DNA of 64,000 bases, from NCBI GenBank assembly GCA_013397695.1, contig VYZI01000170.1:1469459-1533458 (forward strand), in the 5' to 3' direction. This DNA comes from Centropus unirufus. Taxonomy: Eukaryota; Chordata; Aves; Cuculiformes; Centropidae. A program made the translations under genes and the position numbers. Position 1 is the first letter of the stretch; each line of letters begins with the position of its first letter. Positions 1 through 12,400 of this stretch are shown here, in pieces. The notes beneath the pieces are model-generated. The model was not told the DNA's origin, ran no database searches, and saw only the letters and a program-made list of their open reading frames with translations.

Positions 1-85
1 TCCCATCCCATCCCATCCCATCCCATCCCATCCCATCCCATCCCATCCCATCCCATCCCATCCCATCCCATCCCATCCCATCCCC
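1..85. repeat. (TCCCA)n pentanucleotide microsatellite, cut by the left edge
   Basis: About 16 near-perfect TCCCA units run from the first base to about position 84, then the sequence becomes unique. The true array length is unknown because the window starts inside it. Confidence 0.98.
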
Positions 86-3000
86 GTTGGTGCACCTAGT
101 GGGCTCCTTTAAGAAACCTTTTTGTTTTCCACACAAACAGACATCACCAATAATCGAGTGCTTGGCCAGGCCACTCCTCTCTGCTACCTCCAAGTTTCTG
201 GGTAAAATGGATACACTCAAGCATCCAGACTCCTGTCTGCCTTTGTCAGTAAAAATCCACATCTAAGAACCAGCGCTGATTTCCTCGTATGAATAATTAG
301 CAGTGAGTCAATGAATGCGTGGGACCAGAAACTTAGCTGAGACAAATTGGCAAAGCTCCGTTTGCAGAGGCTCTCTCCAGGCTTTAGAGCAAACAGAGCC
401 CAACCAAGTTGCTTACAGTAGCGGTGAAAGATTCGAACAGCACTTCCCAGCCGCCGGCAAGGGCAGCTGAGGACCTGCTCCCCAGTCCCTGATGTTTGGG
501 AGCCAAGGCCAGCGCCACTGGCTCCGGGCTCTGAGTTGTTCTCCTGAGCCAGGACTCACAGCTGCAACCACCGTGAAGGTAGTGATGGGAATTTGGGGAT
601 AAAACGCCTCCGTGTATTTCACGCCTGGGCATGGAGATGCAAGCAGCTGGATGGGAAGGAAAGGGCAACAGCTGAAAATAAGCCATGTTTAGCCAGGATG
701 AACACAGCCTCAAAACAATGAAGTGATGTGAAACCAAAGCGTGTCTTCAGCTATTAATTAACGTGATCCCATAGATATAACCGCGATGGTAACCTTGGCT
801 TCCCTTCTGCTGTAAAAACAGCCACTGGCTCACAGAACACTGCAGCCCAAGGTTTATAATGCCTGTTTTGGCTACTGTCATATAGAAAAGGGGCAAAAAA
901 TTGTAGCTTTGTCTCAATGAATAAATAAAGAGCAAATCCTTATGAACTTTGGGGCCTATTTTAAAAATCAAGCCAAATACAATTAACTATAAAACCTCTC
1001 TGAGGCGCAGTGCCTGTGTGGAGTTTCTAAAGGAGCTGACGATTCTGAATACTGCAGTTCATTCTGAGGCAGGCTCCAAAACAAAGGGGCTATTTCAGAG
1101 AGGTTTTGGTGCCCAGAGCAATAACAAGTCTAAGACATTCATTTGGTGTCCCTCATCCAAGGAATTGACCTCTGATTGCTAATAAGATTATTAATAAATC
1201 AGTTGGTTTATAAACTGATTGCAGAGAGAGTGTCCTGACAAGTCTCACAATCACAGAGTTTTTCTGCAGCACTAATTGCAAATGTGTTGGATTTCAGCAG
1301 CTTTACGTTCTGCCTCACTGAGCACTGTGATCTGGAAGAGCTGATACATCCAAGCAGAAGATGCGTCCCCTTTAATGAAACATTGATTTGAATTAATTAG
1401 AAACCTAGATTCTGTAGAGCATTCTTGCTGCCCTGAATTCAATTACAACAGTGTACGCTGCAAGCAAACTCAAGTTCATCAAGATTGGCTGAGTTCAACT
1501 CAAGAGCCCCACAAGAAACATTAAGAGTTGTGGGAATGTATTTTCTTAACTGGATCACATTCCTTTTCTCATCACATTGTTATCAATACTAGCAACACAA
1601 CAGTGGTGTAAATCAGGATACTGGTCTCAGCAAAGCCTCTTCTGAGGGCCTCGTCCTACAGCAAAAACCATAAAGCTGAAAAAAAAACCTCATCTTTTTC
1701 CTTGGCAATGCCAGGGGGTGGAATATATGATTTCTTCCACCTTCAGAAAACAATAGGTTTTCTCGGGGTTGTCCTGAAGTGAACTCAATTAGGGCCCCAG
1801 GTCAGCCCCAGCAAGTTAAAAGATATCTTTCCACCGACTTTGGTGGGAACCAAAGATTTCAGAAGAAGACACTGCACATCTTTAATAGCCCCGCAGTTCC
1901 GTACTGAGTCCTTTAGGGAATCATTCCTTCATTAAATGCAGAAGAAATGTAGGACTGTGTGTGGGTTACCAGCCATGAGGAGAAGCAGGTGCTCCTAACG
2001 TGACTTCCAGACACTGAAGGAAATGAAGACTCAGCACGGCCTCGAAGCCCTGGCAAGCGGAGTTGACGTAGAAGGTGTCCATCGCAGCATGCTTGATTCT
2101 CCACATGCTTTCAAAATATCCAACTGGCAGAGCAGTGAGTGCCAGGGGAGAGGAATCATGGGCCCCCCAGGCATCACAACCCCCACCCCCGATGGCTTCT
2201 GCTGCCCACTGCTCCTCAGGAGATTCCAGGAGCAGCGCTGGCTCCCCAGGAGACTGAGGCACACCTTCAGCCTCGGGACTGCAATTTGAAAGGCATGGAC
2301 TGTGCTTCTTTTCCCAAAGTAAAATCACTTCATCTCTGCGTGTCTCAGCTTTGTGACCTGATAGAAAGTTCTCCCTGCTCTCCACCTCACAGCAGCATTT
2401 CCAGACTCCATCCGTTAGCCCTGGCAATTCCAGGAAGGGGGATGTACCTGCTCCTACCAGGTACCAGGTCCGTGCCAGCTGGTTTTACCCACAGCTGCGC
2501 TTGTAGGAGCACACAAGGATGGAATCAGGCTAGGACCAGCTCAAAGGGAAGCAGTGGGGTCAGGGAAGCTTCCAGGCAGGAGCCACAGAGCTGTCTTGTG
2601 CCTAAACACTCCCCACAGCTCTGCCATCACACCCACAGATGGACGCTATAGAGACTGGTGCCACAAAACCTTCTCCTTACACTAAAAGGCCAAACCCACG
2701 CTATCCTACTCACATCCACCATATGATTTTATTCTCCGTGATCATGTTTTATGACATAGGTGTGTTTTGCCTCTGCGGGAGACAAAGCACTCAACACAGC
2801 AAAGGCCACTGCACTGACTCAAAAATGTTACAGGCATTTACACGTCCAGTTGTGCTGCAGGACGGAGTATGGGGTGCTGAAAAAGGCCCACGGAAATTAG
2901 GACTAAAAATGTGCTGTGACACGACAATGACATGTTTGGGATAGATGTGAGTCTTGGTGTCCGTGTGGGATGCACTGTGCTAGGAAAAACACCCTGCGTC

Positions 3001-5799
3001 TGCACAGAGCAACACAACAGGGATGCCCCCAGCATCACCTGGTGGTTCCCACTCTGTGGCAAGGTGAACCAGGGCCAGGGGACAAACGGGACTAAGGGAG
3101 CAGGGCTGGCCTCCTCGATAGGACCTGCCCAGTGGTGGTCTTATGGGGGAGTTCACTTGCAGGCAATGGGAAACAAATGGGGTGGGTTTATATGTCCCAT
3201 AACGCTGGGCTATGAAAAGCAAAACAAAGGCAAGAACTTCATTATGCTTAGAAACATCCCTCTTTCATTAGAAACCAAGTACATTTCGTCTTCAGCATCT
3301 ATAAAGCAAATGCCTGGGAAATATCACAAGCAATCCATTCCTCCTTCTGGCCTGCTCTGCAAAGCCACGTTGACAGGAAGGTTCACGTGGTTTGGATCGG
3401 AGCCAACACACAACATGTTTGGGGGCCCCTGAGTGCATTCAGCAAAAGTAAATCCCATTTAGGCTCCAGCCTCACTCAGAAACTTCCCTCTCAGGCATCT
3501 GCAATGGCCCAGAAAGGTTCTTCAGCCCCAAATTTTTGGGGTCCTCTGTACATGACCCATCACCTGGAGCTCGTGTCTGCCTGCATCTATACCCTACAGC
3601 ATCCTGTTGTGCTCAGTGGGTCAGGGACCATGAGTCCAACAAAGAAAATCAGGGCTTTATACAAAGCCCCATGGAAGGGTCCCCATGGGCACAGCAGTCA
3701 TTTGTTCAGTCCCCAAGGCTCTGCTGACTCACAGCGCCTGAGGAGCTGACCCTATATATTTTATAGATCTATAGGAAAACGGTTTTGTTTTAAGAGTGCT
3801 TAGCATCTGGAACTAGGGGCTGCAAACTTTCCACGCTGGGAGGGTTTAGGAAATCATTGGGATGAGTATTCAAGGCACAGGGCTCCACGTTTTTGTGCTC
3901 CCACGGTGACGGTGCCAGCAGACGAAGGTTAAGCCACCTGCATTTCCTACTGACACGCAGGTCAGGAATGCAGAGGAAGTGCCTGGGAAGGGCGATGGAA
4001 GAAAACCAGATTTCCCTATAAACTTGCCAGCCTCAAATGAATGTTTAAAGGAAATTACTTTCGTTTCTTACATAGAAAGCTTTACGTGGACGTGATGTGA
4101 TTTGATTGCTTACAAGAGGAAAAAACAGGAGACGGGAAAAAAACCCTCCTGAGAATGCTCTGCAGCCGAGTTACACAACACTAGGGGTGCAAGCGGGGAG
4201 AAGCAGAGACTGGGGGGTTCGACAGTGACCTTCAGCTGTCCTTGGAGAGCAGTCCTCTCATCATTCTACTCATTCCCACAGAGACCTCCAGCTACAGAGA
4301 AACCATGCCCAAACCAAGACGCTGGCAGGCAGGAAAGGGGAAAGGCAAAGGGCCGGATCCTCTCCTGCACCAAGGAGGTTCTCCTGAGCAGCTGCAGGAC
4401 CACAGCTGCCACAGCCTGAAGGGCTTCGGCCACCCAAAAGCCACCACAGGCTGCTGTGCCAGCTCCAACTGGGCCAGGCTCCTCGCCCCTCTTGCAAACC
4501 AGCACCTCTAAAAATCATATTTCTTTACCACTTACAACAACCACTCCGGCTTTAAGTCTTCTGTTTCCGAGAAGATCAGCACTGCAACAAAAGTTAAGAG
4601 TTTTCTCAGTGTAAGAACATAAAATTATATGAGGCAAACTGTAAGCTGGCATAAAGCAGCAGAGATGAGTACACTTGGACACAACGACACAGTCTGACAT
4701 CAGCCAGCGATCCAGCCTCGCTGATTAGTCACCCACGAGGAGGATTATATTAAAAAAAAGGCTTTTAAAAACACAAACAATAAATTTGCCACCTGGGTAT
4801 AATCTGTGGATTTTGGTATTTGTTTAGGTCATCACATATTTTGTCTCACATGAAGCAGCCATAAAGTAGCATCATATTCTGCCTAACATAAAATGCCTCC
4901 ATAAATGGAGATAAATTAGCAAGAGCTCAGTTCAAACCAGAATCAGGCTTTGTGGTTTGTTTGGGCTTCTGCATCCTGCCTGCTCTGCTGCCTGGGTGCG
5001 ATTCAGCAGCGGAAAGTCTCTCCCTGCCTCCCACCTCGAGCTGATGCCCAGACTTAATGGGATATGCAATTTTGTCTCTTTTTAGCTTTTTACCGTGGGC
5101 GACCCGATCTGATGAGCTAACAGGAACCTTACATCATCACAGAGGAGAAAGCTCTGTCCAGGACTAAAAATATCATATTTGATTTGTCCAAAAGGAAAGA
5201 AAAAGAGTGCTTCCCTAAGCACATTGTAACTATTCAGTCGGATTCTGGCTGTAATAGCCTCTTACTCATGAATTCTGTCTTCATAGTCACAAAAATAGAA
5301 AAAGACCTAACAAACTGCCTCAGTCATTCTGTGAAGAATATTTTCCTGACAGCACTGTCCGAACTTTTTTTGCCAAGGGCAGCAAAGGGGCTTCCCCTCT
5401 TTCCATTGCTAAATCCCTGACAGGACCAGAACCTGTTAGGGATTTTATTCCTGGTATCTATTGTTGTCAGCTGGATTTCATCCCCGCCTGAGAGCACGGA
5501 AACGGTGTGTACAGCGAGGGGGTCTGCAGGAACAGTTGGATGGAAGCTGCGTGCTGGCTGGGGACAGGCTGCCAACAAATCATTTCCAAATGAGTCATCA
5601 ATAGTTGATGCTCAGTGACTGTGAGATGCAGAGAAGCCTCTCTGGTGTGGAACTCAGCTCTGTGCCTGCTCCATCGCAGCTCCAGTTTATGAACCATCAA
5701 GATGCGCAAGGATTCTGTGTCATTTCAAGCGCAGTAGACATCGCTCCTTCAGCTCATCAGACCCCATCTGGCTTGGGTGCAGGATCCAGTTATAGAGCT

Positions 5800-5874
5800 G
5801 ACTCTGGTCTGCGCCAGAGTTCAGGTCTGATGACCTCTGGAGGTCCGGTCCAGTCTCATGTGCCCTGTGATTCT
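5800..5874 (+). mobile_element. Possible diverged CR1 3'-end remnant
   Basis: The words 'ctgatgacctctggaggtcc', 'ggtccagtctcatgtg' and 'tgtgattctt' resemble the CR1 terminal pattern 'gatgacctctggaggtccc', 'ttccaacc', 'tgattcta'. The match is short and imperfect and the upstream boundary is unclear, so this is tentative. Confidence 0.45.
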
Positions 5875-7057
5875 TCAAGGTATTTCATGAGTGTGTGTTG
5901 GCCAACATATGCAAACGAGTGCTCTCAGAAAGGCGAGCGTAGGTAAAGCTTATAGCACGTACAGAAGCCATACGACATTCCTAGAATGAGTTAGCCACCA
6001 CAAATTAACTGTGCAACTGTAAAATATTTCTCTAATCAAGCCTTTGTGATGAGAATCCATCCGGGATGAGTGGAGCAGGGCCGGGAGCAGCCATTCCTGG
6101 GCAAGATGCATTGCCCAACACCCGTCCCACAGCCCTCCCTGTTCCTTACTCTGCTGCTTCTCCACCTTTGGGTCCCTGACCAAAATGTGAAACTGCAGCC
6201 ACAACCCATTCAAACCCATACACACATGTTTCCTCATACAACTGAAATGGGAGGAAAAGCACAACCCCCAGAGTAACCTCTTTATTTGCCTGTAAATTAA
6301 AACCATTTTTCCAAGGCTACACAAGAAACCAAATGATTTTGTTTCCCCCAGGGGGTTACGTTGACCTCTGCTGAAGAGGATTTAAGAAATACTCCCTTGA
6401 GGCATGCCTGAGAGGTGAGAAGAGGTTGATGGTGATGTCCTCGAGGGATGCTCCCCGTGGCTGTGGTGTGGCCAGGCTGTGCCTCCTGCAGGAGTTGGGC
6501 AGAGGGGCCACACATGGGAGCCCCAGGAAGGCGAGTGAGGGGCTGGAGCTGTGCTGGGCTGCCCCTGACACTAACTCAGCAATTTCACTTCTTTTGCAAA
6601 ATATGGCCTGAAGAACACTTCATCTGTCCTGGATTATTTTTTCAGTCCCTTTCACAGGAACAATAATACACCTATTGAAGAAATTCTACAAAAGCGCAAC
6701 TTGGAAAAATACCTGGGGATCCATAAAGTAAAAAAGCTTCCTTGAGCATGTGTTTAAACTATTCATGCTTCTCCAGAGACTTTCTGAACAGGCACAATCG
6801 ACTCCGCGCCCACGAGAACAGAACAGTAAAAACCGACCTGCGCCAAATCTCCTCTTTCCACTGGCAGTGACACTCATTGCTGTAAAAGTAGTGCTGAAAT
6901 TAAGATATTGAAAGAAGCAGTGAATGTTTCTTGGGGTGAACTCAAGAAGAACGATGCTACTGAGGAGTTTTTTTTCTGCAAAGAGGGAAGCAGGAGTAAG
7001 AAACATTTCTTCCTAGTATCTTCTCTAAATCTCCCCTCTTTCAGTTGAAAACCATTG

Positions 7058-7071
7058 CCCCCCCCCCCCCC
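7058..7071. repeat. Poly(C) run of 14
   Basis: Fourteen uninterrupted C residues in otherwise unique DNA. Such runs are prone to length errors in sequencing and to slippage. Confidence 0.95.
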
Positions 7072-9329
7072 TTTGTCCTGTTCCTGCACTCCCAGAGCCC
7101 CTTCCCAGCTCTCCTGGAGCCTCTTTTGGTACTGGAAAGATGTCCATGTGCGTTGTCCTGTGTCTGCAGCCTTCATGTTCTATCAACCTAGACCACGCCC
7201 GTCTTAACCATCATTTCAGTCCCCAGCAACACCCTGTGATCATCAGTTATTAGTACGTTATTATATTATCTATTAAAACTAACCTGATTTGACTGAAACT
7301 TATCCATGCAACCAGCCGAGCAGGTACGGGAAGGGAGTCGAGGAACCGAAGGGGATAACCTCATCACCCTCAGAGCTGCAGCTGAAAAGAATGGGCATCT
7401 ACACCCTAAAATGACAAAGACGGGGGAAATCCAGACAGCTTAGACCTGAGGGAGCAGGTATGGAGCTGTAGGCGGGCGGCTGGAGGGCTTGACAGATGAA
7501 AGGACCTGTGATGGATGGTGTTGTAGCAACAGTCACCGTGAAAGCAGAGAAGGAAACAAAAGAAACAGGATACGACTGTTAGGGGAGGTTGATAAGTTAC
7601 ACTCCTGCAAGCATTTATGAATTCCTGCTTATGTGCTACAATACAAATATTGGCGATTACCTTCATTTTCCTCTTACCCGGTGAATTTCCTGCCTGTATT
7701 CAAGATTTCTGAATTTGTGCGATGTAATCTGGGCATAAAAATGTAAATCTTGGGACTAATAGGAGAGAAATACGGCAAGCGATGCAGTAAATCAAAAGGC
7801 CAATCTTGAACTGTTATGGCAATCTTGTAAATCATATTTGCATATTATTTGACTGCTTTGGGGCTCACTTGGTGCCCAGGAGATTCCCTCACAGGAATGG
7901 CAGGATTTGGTCACCAAAGCATTTTTATTCTGGCCTGAAGGCCCTGGTGGTGAGATGAAAGTTTAGTCCATTTGTGGCTTTACAGAAACCAAAACCCAGA
8001 GCTGAGCTAAAGCCCCTGACATCAGCAGGGAGTTTCTTCTTTTGGCGTTACTGAGTTTCTTCACTGAATGCTCACAGATGATGAATGCTTATCCTTCAGG
8101 CTAGCTCAAACACCTCATAGTGTTTCACCTCAAAGTTCAAGCTAAATATTTCTCAAAAGATTTTTGGAAATCCTCCTCTAGCAATCAGATGAACCCAGGG
8201 AGAGTTGGAGTTGCTGAACACGCTTCTTACATCCAGGATAAATACCACCGAATATTCCCTGCATTTTCCATGTAACTCTGAGATACTTGCTTCAGTTCAC
8301 CCAAGGCTATTAACAGTGGCGTGATTCACTGTGTATTTGCAGTTTCCACCTGTGGTGTGAAGATGCTGGGGCAGGGCATCAGATACCCTTGGCACAGCGC
8401 GGTTGCCTTTAGCACAGGGTGATAGTGCCTGATAAGTTGGGCTAAATAAATCCTGGCAGCGTGCACAGGGACAAGATACCACAAGGCTTAGCTCCCCATC
8501 TTTTAGGGGAATATGTATCCCCTTTTCCCTGTCCATGTAAGGCTGTGGGGCACAGAAATGAATGGAGAAGCTTCAGTGAAACTCACCTACACAAACCTTT
8601 GTGATTACTGTGGCTTAGCAGTGACATCTCTGGAACTCAGCCTTTCCAACACAGTTTGCTGGACTTATCTTTGGACGATAAAAGGCAAACTTCCCTTGAC
8701 CTGCATAAATTGTGAACGTTCAGCTTAATTTTCTCCAGTTGTCTGCATTCTGGAGCTGTACAACACCCAAAAAAGGAAGCATCGCTATCAACAGGGTCAA
8801 GAGTTAGGGTGATAAACCCTGAAATCCCAAAGAAAGGTCAGGGTCCTCCTCTGTTGAATAGGTACAATTCCTTGATTTCTACCGTATGAAATAATCCTGC
8901 TAAAAACGTACCCAATTTGTTTGCAGTGCACACCAGCAGCTGACATCTGTTGTGATTGCACAAGAGGAAAGCACAAACGCTCAGTGTTCAGCTGCTCGCT
9001 GAAGTGACTCACATTATACCAGAGATTCTGACTTTGTTCTTCCAGGCACCGCTTCTGATGGGAAATCAATCAGTTTAATCCCATAATGGGAACAATTAGC
9101 CTTACTAAAAAAGCAGATCACTTGTAATCTCATCTTCTGCTTGCAATATTATGCCAGTATTTCGTGTTATTTTCTCCACTGCCGCCCATCAGTCACATTG
9201 CTGTGCTCTGAAGAGGTTACAGCTCACACGGGGGAAGAGTGGGGTTAATCCTGCCCTCGCTGTCAGCGCCAGGGCAGCAGCTGAAGGTGTCGGGAGGAGG
9301 TCAGGCACCCCCAAAGCAAACAAACCAGC

Positions 9330-9460
9330 GGATGGATGGATGGATGGATGGATGGATGGATGGATGGAGTGGGTGAGATGAAAAGGAACGGATGGATGGA
9401 TGGATGGATGGATGGATGGATGGATGGATGGATGGATGGATGGATGGATGGGTGGATGGA
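9330..9460. repeat. Interrupted (GGAT)n tetranucleotide microsatellite
   Basis: Two GGAT arrays lie at about 9330-9368 and 9390-9460, separated by about 21 bp of unique sequence (near 'gtgggtgagatgaaaagg'). The repeats are almost perfect, with one GGGT variant near 9450, which suggests a polymorphic array. Both strands are open in several frames only because the repeat lacks stop codons. Confidence 0.98.
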
Positions 9461-12400
9461 GCATCTCCGCAGCGTGGCTGCTGATGGGGACATTGCGGGA
9501 CGGTGGTGGCAGGGTCCCTGGCTGCCCACACACACTGCCTGGGCTCAGCACCCGGCAAACCTTGGTCTGCGGATTAGGGTTGGGAAGAAGATTAGACCCA
9601 AGCTGACAGGCCCTTACTCCTCTATTTGTTGTGCTGTCTGAGATGGAAAATGGGACTGAGAACGGGATGAGCACGGAGCCAATTCAATTTTCAGCAAAAT
9701 TAATGGGAAGCAGGGATATAAAAAGGCAGTGCTTTGTTTGAAAACATTCCAATGGGACACTGTGTGAGCTTTCCATGCGCCTTGACGCGCTGCCTTGTCC
9801 TTCCCCACAGCCTCCAGAGAAGGAGCCTCTTATCACCGAGCGCCTCTGCTGAGCTCTGACATGAGTCGAGCACACCGTGCCATTGCCTCCCGGTGTTCCC
9901 CTTGGGAAAACCCATCTGTTGGCTCTTATCTTGTGTTTAGTCTGCAGCGTCTGTGAGGCAAGGATTTATCCTCGCTGTTCAGCGGGGCTGCAAAACCCCA
10001 GCTGCATGAAGTCCCGCTCTGATGGGCAAGGATTAGAGCAGTATAAAATATGCCTCATAAGTATTAGCCAGAATTGAAGAATAAACTGCATTTTGGGTCT
10101 GGCCCTGCTGCTTTTCACCTTCTGAACATTTTACAAAGGATTTACCTTGGCCCTTACTGTGGCTCTGCGCCTGTCACATGGTGTTTAAGAGAATCCAAGA
10201 CAAAACTGACCATGCTGCTCGTGTACCCCTCTTTTCCATGGTGATCCTACAAAGCCAGAGAGCCTGGTGAGCCCACAGCCTGCTCCACCTGAACGCAGAG
10301 ACAGAACCAGAAATTCTACTGGACTAATGAGATTTCTTTCATTATCGTAATGATTTATATCACAGCTGGATTTTTCTCCGTGGGATGCTTAGATCCAGGA
10401 GATAAACTTTTTAGGAATGATTTAGACAAACAAATGAATTAAATAGAATTCAGAATGACAGCTCCCAACACTTGGGCATCTGCCAAGGAACTCTCAAAAG
10501 CCAAAATAATAACTCAGATCTGAGAGATCCCGCAAAGCCTCTAAATTAAGTAATCCTTTGGAACTTGCAGTTAAATCTGCCATAGGGCTGAGATTTGCCT
10601 GGACTTAATCCAAATAATGAGTTTCAAAATTAACTGTTTTCACAGGATGTTGGGTTTTTTGACATTTTGGATTTTTTGAAATATTAAGTAAAGAAATAAA
10701 TTGAAACTGAATCTATTGTACATGAATCCCATTGGGTTAGGAAGGCACTGGAAAGGGCTCATCTAGACAATGGAAATTAAGATGAAACTGTCAAGGACTA
10801 TTGATTAATGTAAGAAGGGAGAAGAGGTTCTACTCTGAGAAAGATTGACTACTGGGAGAGGAAATGGCACAAATACCAGGAGATATAGCCTGGACTCTTT
10901 ACTCCCACGAGACTTTTGAATTCATGTAATCAGTGTAAGTTCCAACAACCGTTTCCAATCACAGTAATAAAAACCTTCAAATATACAGCAGGACACTCTC
11001 AACAAATGAGTTTCCAATGCAAACCGTAAGCCACTGACTCTGAAACCCAACCCACAAACTAACATCCCACCTGGTGCTTAAAGCTACGTTTGAAAGTCAG
11101 ATCTCCATATGAAACCATTCACAAACGGTCTGAAGGGCCATAGTGTTATTCTACTCTGCAGCCAAGGAACTGTCTTAGATTCCCACCTTCATTTGAAAAT
11201 TAAGTAGGGATGTTTTTATGGACGAAAAAGTGCATGCTATGAAACATATGTGTATATTAGTTTAAAATATTTCCAACAGGAACTATACTAAAAGAAAAAG
11301 ATCCCATGCCTTGGGTAACCACTGTGAGTTGAAACAGGGTAGCTATAAAAATATTTTTCCTACATCAATGAAAGAAGAATTTACATTCTCAGATGATAAA
11401 ATTAACTGCAGTTTGGAATTTTATGTTTGCTATGTTAGACATCAGGTCAACGAAAGCTTTTTCAGAACCATCACCCATCTGCAACATCTGGACAAAGAAG
11501 CTGCAAGAAGTATTTCAGACCTTGATGGATGTCACTTAAAAATGAATTTTTCATTGTACAGGAGTTTGGAACTTTGAGCAACACAGGGAGTTGCCCTTTC
11601 TAGCACATAAAGGAAAGACGTCTTTGGGCTGGGCTGTGACAAGTGCCCTCTGCCATGTGGCTGCCTTGCTCCAGGTCCCCTCTTGCTCATAGCTGTGCCA
11701 TGCCCAGCTCTGGCTCATGGACTGGGCTCCTCCGAGATCTGCTTATTGATAAAGGTCATGTCTGCATTTTTCAGGAATATGGGGCACATTTTTATAGTAG
11801 AAACATATTACAGACCTCTCTTCATACAAAGGCAGGAGAATGCATCAGCACTTCAGTTAATACATTTCTCGCTAGATGAAGCAGGGATCTGACAAATGAG
11901 TCCTTATTAAAACTTCTTGCAGTTTAATAATTTCTACCAGTACCAAATAATCACCTTTCTACACTTCAAATGGCCTTTTAATCTATGTCTTTGGTCAAAA
12001 ACCATCTGACAGTTAACTTTTCTCCGTCAGATGCCATTCCATCAATGGACTGGATTAGCTTTTCCAAATGCGCCCTCTCTAGAAGGTAAATTAGGCACCA
12101 CTGATGGGTGAGTAAAACCTGTAATTCCCAGCACATTCCGAGTTATAGGTCACATATTCTTGTGGAATGGTTAATCATGCAATGGAACATATTCCAGCTG
12201 GGAATGGAGAGAGAGTCAGCAAAACTACCAGATGGTAGACGGGCCAGCAGTCATGGTAGGGACTCCGCTACAAACACGGGGGGCTGTTCTACAAGGAGAT
12301 AGTGCTGGTTTAGAGGAGCCCCCACTGCCACCTGAATGTCATGAAGCCACGTCAAAAGCCAAGTTGCATCTGCCAGGAGTAAAACAGAAAGTGCACGAGG

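Larger units (their letters stand above)
86..9329. other. Upstream intergenic DNA without a supportable gene
   Basis: Open frames on both strands are short, start arbitrarily, and show no known domain or coherent splice pattern. Apart from the poly(C) run and the possible CR1 remnant, this is unique mixed-composition DNA. An AT-rich stretch at about 4690-4960 looks less random than its surroundings (see findings). In human the next gene upstream of PDLIM4 is P4HA2 on the opposite strand. I see none of its exons here. Confidence 0.7.

Noticed and set aside
1..85. CRISPR-like or telomeric repeat
   Set aside because: Five-base units without spacers, and not TTAGGG. It is a simple microsatellite.
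3526..3541. CCCCAAATTTTTGGGG as an SRF or origin-like palindrome
   Set aside because: It has eight A/T bases between the CC and GG pairs instead of six, so it is not a CArG box. A single short palindrome is expected by chance.
9189..9674. Open frames on both strands encoding repeated Met-Asp-Gly-Trp or Ile-His-Pro-Ser units
   Set aside because: They are readings of the GGAT microsatellite, open in several frames on both strands. They have no splice structure or homology.
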